Source: Morinoia aosen
Taxonomy: Eukaryota; Arthropoda; Malacostraca; Amphipoda; Talitridae
Direction: 5' to 3'
Assembly (NCBI GenBank): GCA_030386875.1
Contig: CM059573.1
Span: forward strand, 27,507,891-27,571,890
DNA length: 64,000 nucleotides
The number at the start of each line of letters is the position of its first letter. Position 1 is the stretch's first letter. Positions 59,690 to 64,000 of this stretch are shown here, in pieces. The notes beneath the pieces are model-generated. The model worked only from the letters and a program-made list of their open reading frames with translations, was not told the origin of the DNA and ran no database searches. The translations under genes and the position numbers were made by a program.

Positions 59690-60255
59690 ATTTGGCTTGT
59701 CGTTTTTGGTGGACGTCCGGAGCATCTAAATCATCCACCAAAAATCTGCTAGCATGGTAATTGGCCACTTTCCTTTGCTACGCTGTTCCATTGCTGAAAT
59801 GTCCTGATGGAATCGCTCTTCTTATCCATCACTCAAAGCCCCGCTATTCGCTTGGAAAAATTAATGAATGAATGTATGAGGAGCAGTTTCAGTCATCTAT
59901 TGTATCCATTTTTTATAGGCAGATATAAGTTCTTCCGCTAGGTCTTCGTGATTTTCATCATGAATGTACCCCAAGAATTGTAAGCTAACATTCCGGAAAC
60001 ATTATCAGGCATGTAGCTCATTAAGATTGACAATTGATTCAAAATGTGTGTCTTGCAAAAGCCTTTGTATGTGGAGGCCTATAAATACCCTCTTTTACCA
60101 TTTCAGTATTTTTCTTATTTCAGTATTGATGCCAATTTTTGTACAGTGCAGATTTGTCATTCTAACTCATTTGCTGGTGTACTTTGTTGTTGATTTAGCG
60201 AAAGAAAATATGAAACATCTTTCAGAGAAGGATAATCATTCGATCTGCTTGAAGT
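59690..60255 (-). pseudogene. Relic of a conserved arthropod gene family (ERFHQDI motif)
   Basis: Minus-strand translation, with several interruptions, gives in order: KEGIFIGLHIQRLLQDTHFE (family AKIKEGIFVGPQIRELLKDE), then FLGYIHDENHEDLAEELISA and YKKW, then GALSDG, ERFHQDISAMEQRSKGKW and ITMLADFWW (family GAVSDEHGERFHQDI, a conserved ME.RYQG.W, MLADYCW). I know this family as multicopy uncharacterised proteins in arthropod and some other invertebrate genomes, probably carried by a mobile element, but its function and element type are not established to my knowledge. Only the C-terminal half is visible; an N-terminal part beyond 60260 was not recognised. Confidence 0.6.
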
Positions 60256-61589
60256 GATTCTGCCAAGGAATTTTATATTTACCAACAGTTCACATTTATG
60301 TTGTGATAGTTTTGCCGATTACTTTTTCTTAGGGGTGTCTTGAAAATTACCAGAAAAAAGAGTAAATGTATAAAAATGATTGCATAATAAATGAAATAAA
60401 GGAGTTAGAGTAATATTGTGCCAAAGCTAAAAGCTTTTTTTTGAGCAGCACCAAATAGCGAGCAATTCTGCGGGCCTTTATCGGATATATTTTTTTTTTT
60501 AAATGCTCAAACACCATTAAATTATTTATGAGTAAAAAGACCCGAACAAATGCCGATCAATGAGAGATGATAACTGACAATGTAGGTTTTTAATTTCTCG
60601 TGCACTCCATTTAGGTTCTAAGCTGGTGAGCTTATTTACTAGAAGCCATGCTCCAGCGTGAGCATTGGAACACAGGCTACATACTTCTTCAAGATAAAAA
60701 ATTATTTGGAGAAGCTTCATAAAAAGTTTTAAAACGTACTCCTGCTTCATAATGTGCTTCTCAAGTTAAGCCAAGTATTTTATATTCCATTTTGAGAATA
60801 ACTCCACTAATTTTAGATGAAATGTTATTCATTGACTTTAATTAATGAGAAAAATACATCAACAATGCAGCGGAGATCAAAAGGCAAATAAAGTGAGAAC
60901 TTATGCATCAAAACAACCTAAAAATGCCTAAAGGCTCATCATTAGCTTGGAAGTACAACGAAAACATACTCAAATGGACCACCATCACTCTTAATTATCC
61001 AATATGGCTCTGGGCTCAATGAGTAAAGAATAATAATCATCTACTACCACAACATGTGATCATAATTTTCTGAAATAGCCATAGCCAACGCGTGTTTTCA
61101 TACATTTATATTATTAGGTTTGAAAAATGAATTTTAACTCATATTTAATGCTAGTAGTTATGATATTATGAAGTACTCTTACCCAGTAATGATATAGGAT
61201 TTCATGGCTAACTTCAGTCTCTCATGACGGCTACAGGGACTACTTGTTTGAACAATGCTTTTCCATGATAGTATATGCCATGCAATTAATATTGTTGAAT
61301 TCCCTTGTGCATGACATTTATGAAGCAATTAATAATAGCTTTGACGAATGTTAAAAATTTTTTTGTGAGCAATGCGATGGTCTTTGCATAAGCAATGCTC
61401 TGAAATCAGCTGTGAATGTTGTATACCTTTAGGAGTCCTTGCTGGGTACTCATGATGAGCAACTAAACCAGAATTCACTGGTTTAGTAGCTCGGCATTCT
61501 CTTTAAATTTGTTTTTGGTGATTGTAACTTCATATTAAATAAATGCCGCTCGTTGACGCCTGTCACATTAATGACAGAATTGTTCACCT
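60256..61589. other. Gene-free stretch
   Basis: A minus-strand frame at 60526-60750 could include more of the relic above but shows no recognisable motif. The rest is featureless. Confidence 0.35.
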
Positions 61590-61593
61590 GCAG

Positions 61594-62165
61594 GGTGGTC
61601 CAAATAATTATGCACTCTCCAAATAGCAATAACTTATTTACGGTTCAGCAGAGGAAATGAATACAACCCCCATCAGACAACTGAGATCTTGATGGTTGAA
61701 CGAACGTCATTTTTTTCTACCATAGACATCCCAATACCAATGTTCGCTTTACTTGTTCCTGTTTGAGGTTGTCCAGATCGCCCTCTGTTCCAGTTATGAA
61801 GAGCTTCTTCTGAAGTCCACTTGTTGAGAATTTTGAGAACAGTTATCCAAAACGGAGTGGTGAAGCCATAAAACCTGTGATACCTCCTTATAATTTCAGC
61901 CTTTGGGTTTGTGTGTTTCATTTCTTCCACGTGAAACTTGCCTTGGTTAAGAGTTAGTCGGCCCATTTTAAAGTGAGAGTGAAAACGTTACAAAACGGAG
62001 CATTAAGTACTACATGATGGTGGAACTTGTGTTCGAATGGCGAGCATGGAACATATATATTCTGAACCAAATTTTTTTCAGTACTTACGATGGTGGTTGT
62101 ATTTATTTCGTCCGCTGAACAGAAATGTTATTGTAATTTTAAGAGTTTACTTTTTGCCCCCATGT
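61594..62165 (-). mobile_element. Internally deleted mariner-like element with N-terminal transposase domain
   Basis: The frame 61673-61966 on the minus strand starts at an ATG: MGRLTLNQGKFHVEEMKH, then a helix-turn-helix segment and WNRGRSGQPQT. This is the pattern of the DUF4817-type domain of Tc1/mariner transposases (consensus N.GRSGRPRT). The catalytic domain is missing. The ends are related as inverted repeats: GAAATGAATACAACCCCCAT at about 61656-61675 matches, inverted, GATGGTGGTTGTATTTATTT at about 62088-62107. Pairing extends outward some 60-80 bases with decay. So this is a short deletion derivative, not half of the copy at 62874. Confidence 0.68.
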
Positions 62166-62220
62166 GCATTGAACGTCGTAGCATGAGCCATTGTGGGCCT
62201 TGTGGCTATTTAGTCAGTCT

Positions 62221-62775
62221 TACGGGTTCGCACTACGAGTTTGCAGTACTGGTTCGCAGTATGGGTTCGCAGTCCGGGTTCGCACTACGGGTTCGCAGTA
62301 CGGGTTTGCAGTACTGGTTCGCAGTATGGGTTCGCACTACGGGTTCGCAGTACGCGTTCGCACTACAGGTTCGCAGTACGGGTTTGCAGTACTGGTTCTC
62401 AGTATGGGTTCGCACTACCGGTTCGCAGTACGGGTTCGCAGTACGCGTTCGCACTACGGGTTCGCAGTACGGGTTCGCAGTATGGGTTCGCAGAACGGGT
62501 TCGCAGTATGGGTTCGCAGTACGCGTTGTCACTACGGGTTCGCAGTATGGGTTCGCAGTATGGGTTCGCAGTACGGGTTTGCACTACGGGTTCACAGTAC
62601 GGATTCGCAGTACGCGTTGGCACTACGGGTTCGCAGTATGGGTTCGCAGTACGGGTTCTCAGTACGGGTTCGCAGTACGGGTTTGCAGTACTGGTTTTCA
62701 GTACGGGTTCGCAGTACGGGTTCGCAGTACTGGTTCTCAGTGTGGGTTCGCAGTATGGGTTCACAGTACGGATTA
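62221..62775. repeat. 13-bp minisatellite, about 43 copies, stop-free in all six frames
   Basis: The unit GGGTTCGCAGTAC is repeated with a strict 13-base period and a limited set of variants (CAGTAT, CACTAC, CAGTACT, CGCGTTCG). Groups of four to six units recur, suggesting higher-order growth. Since 13 is prime to 3, every plus frame reads the same cycle GFAVRVRSTGSQY and every minus frame VLRTRTANPYCEP. The unit has no stop codon on either strand, so frames of about 100-230 codons arise in five or six frames. I regard them as repeat artefacts. The array lies between two mariner-like fragments. Confidence 0.95.
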
Positions 62776-62873
62776 AGATTATCCCAAGTACTCGTTCTGC
62801 TGCACTTGGTGTATGTAAATAGTACTACAGTGTGGGAAGTGCATCCATTTCATGATCCGAGTGCAAGAATTAA

Positions 62874-63188
62874 GCAATGAAGATTTTCCATGCCGAGGTC
62901 AATTTTACCCAAAATCTAAATCGCTGGATTGGCAGCGGATGCCCTATCACAAGGCTTCAGAGGTCTCCTGATCTTACGCCCCTAGACTTCTAGTTCTTGG
63001 GACATCTGAAGAGTTTAGTGGGAGGAAGACTGCTTCATTTCGAAATCGACCTCATCGGTAGAATTGTTGAAGCCTCAGCATAGATTTCTGAAACTCTTGG
63101 TGTCTTCTACCGCACCCGGCAATCATTGCACCAGGGAATGAACGCCTGCATCGCAACAGATGGGCGTCACGTTCAACATCTTTTGTAA
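62874..63188 (+). pseudogene. Mariner-like transposase C-terminal fragment
   Basis: The plus-strand frame reads FHAEVNFTQNLNRWIG, then QRSPDLTPLDF, GHLKSLV, EIDLIGRIVEAS and RQSLHQGMNACIATDGRHVQ up to a stop at 63186-63188. This is the typical end of Tc1/mariner transposases with the signature NRWIG..GP..W..RSPDLTPLDFFLWGHLKSL. Two in-frame stops (after LDF and after EASA) disable it, and the N-terminal half is absent, the 13-bp array standing in its place. It is the same family as the minus-strand copy at 54434-54700. Confidence 0.8.
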
Positions 63189-63800
63189 ATACTTGACACA
63201 ATATCCGATCTAATTTTTGTGGTTATAATAATTAAAGTCGTTATTCGGCTTCTTGTGTTCATAGTTATACTGCTTTTCTTACTTATACATTTCATTTCCC
63301 TGCCACTCTCAAAGTACAAATTTTTTCCAAGACGAACAAATTTCAAGTCCTTGTAACTCTTTTACCAAGAATCTTTACCCCCGCGATTAATTAACCTGTG
63401 CATGGGTGAACATATTTAAAGTCCAGGACTTGATAATGCCTACAATTACACTTTTAGAGTAATGTATGCCTCAACATCGAAATAACTTGGAATCAATATA
63501 GTCATCGTCATAATTACAAATCTACAATTAGCTTCATTAAAAATTCTTTCAATTCATTTCCTGGAGTTTCGTGTACTCACGCGTGAAGATAACGTATTTT
63601 CTTTTCCCAATGTCAACTTTTGGTAGAAATGACCTAGCAACGAAGCTTGGAGTTTATGCGCTCGAGAAAATATTTCAAGAAACGTGATTCATTGAGAATG
63701 ATTTGCCTTAAATTTTAGTAATCTGAGTCAAGAAGTGAGAAGTCAGAGTTTTATTCCTAACTCAGCAACCAACAAAGATGCCTTGTTATTGGCTGGTAAA
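63189..63800. other. Gene-free stretch
   Basis: The first 200 bases are probably the 3' trailer of the mariner-like fragment. The rest is AT-rich with nothing recognised. Confidence 0.4.
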
Positions 63801-64000
63801 TCCCTAAGGGGCATTAAACTATTATATCCATGAGAGTTAGCAATCCCAGGGGAATATGTGGAGGTTCAAGCTGAGAGTTAGGTAGGCTTTCTTTTTGTTC
63901 AAATTAAAGTTTTTTTTTGTTTGTTTTAGGGCTATGTGTTTTCAGTTCGCTGCTGTCCTGTTTTCAGTACCTACTACTTTCTTCTTCAACTTTTATCTTG
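63801..64000 (-). repeat. Dispersed repeat family, copy 5 (inverted, cut by window edge)
   Basis: On the minus strand it reads AAAGTTGAAGAAGAAAGTAG, then GGTACTGAAAACAGGACAGC, GCCTACCTAACTCTCAGCTT and CACATATTCCCCTGGGA, matching the copies at 46852 and 49508 in order and spacing. The outer start lies beyond the window. Confidence 0.72.

Noticed and set aside
62090-62880. Overlapping frames of 193-229 codons on the plus strand and 99-121 on the minus strand
   Set aside because: All are readings of the stop-free 13-bp tandem repeat and give the same 13-residue cycle in every frame. They are not genes.
1-64000. CRISPR arrays, operons, ribosome binding sites, LTR or endogenous virus copies
   Set aside because: No spaced identical repeats, no gene strings and no recognisable LTR pair or retroviral, Polinton or capsid-like frames were seen.

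Overview
The window looks like arthropod nuclear DNA: AT-rich, full of decayed DNA transposons, minisatellites and microsatellites, and with almost no long reading frames. Core promoters of the TATA plus TCAGT-initiator type, GTAAGT splice donors, and degraded families common in arthropod genomes (Tc1/mariner with a DUF4817-type helix-turn-helix, hAT, TTAA-flanked MITEs, and a gene family carrying an ERFHQDI motif) all point the same way. Species or order cannot be read from the sequence. No tRNA, rRNA, CRISPR, operon or prokaryotic signal was seen.

The only complete, convincing protein gene is at 56717-58003 (+): an apparently single-exon gene for a 428-residue secreted, N-glycosylated, acidic protein that I do not recognise. 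Two likely first coding exons of further secreted-protein genes lie on the minus strand at 41436-41526 and 44833-44918; each has a good start context, a hydrophobic leader and a GTAAGT donor, and their later exons were not found. A textbook TATA-initiator core promoter lies on the plus strand at 42326-42359. A weaker TATA promoter with a donor-terminated exon is at 32173-32376 (+). Everything else called as coding is tentative.

Layout. 1-146: 26-bp tandem repeat cut by the window edge. 1796-2080: 43-bp GC-rich minisatellite. 4798-5033: weak exon candidate. 9110-9310: GC-rich patch. 9735-11720: possible LINE 3' tail, microsatellites, and a 290-bp tandem repeat in three good copies plus decayed ones. 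11.7-29 kb: mostly featureless, with GC-rich patches and one copy of an unclassified dispersed repeat. 29.1-30.65 kb: second copy of that repeat, an intact-looking 544-bp MITE with 8-bp target duplication, then a 27-bp minisatellite. 32-45 kb: promoter and exon candidates, a TTAA-type MITE and a small foldback element. 46-50 kb: tRNA-like SINE remnant, two more copies of the dispersed repeat, and a second TTAA-type MITE. 50.47-54.19 kb: a hAT element with exact 8-bp target duplication that carries a long inverted repeat, one arm of which holds an 852-bp insertion with 16-bp terminal repeats. 54.2-56.3 kb: mariner-like and Tc1 transposase relics. 56.5-58.3 kb: the secreted-protein gene. 59.7-60.3 kb: relic of a conserved arthropod gene family. 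61.6-63.2 kb: two oppositely oriented mariner-like fragments flanking a 555-bp array of a 13-bp unit that is open in all six frames.

The genes do not form a visible pathway. The window is best read as a transposon-rich region with one intact secreted-protein gene and the first exons or promoters of a few others. I saw no convincing new multi-gene system. The most unusual items are the unrecognised secreted protein, the stop-free 13-bp array, and the three-layer nesting in the hAT element.
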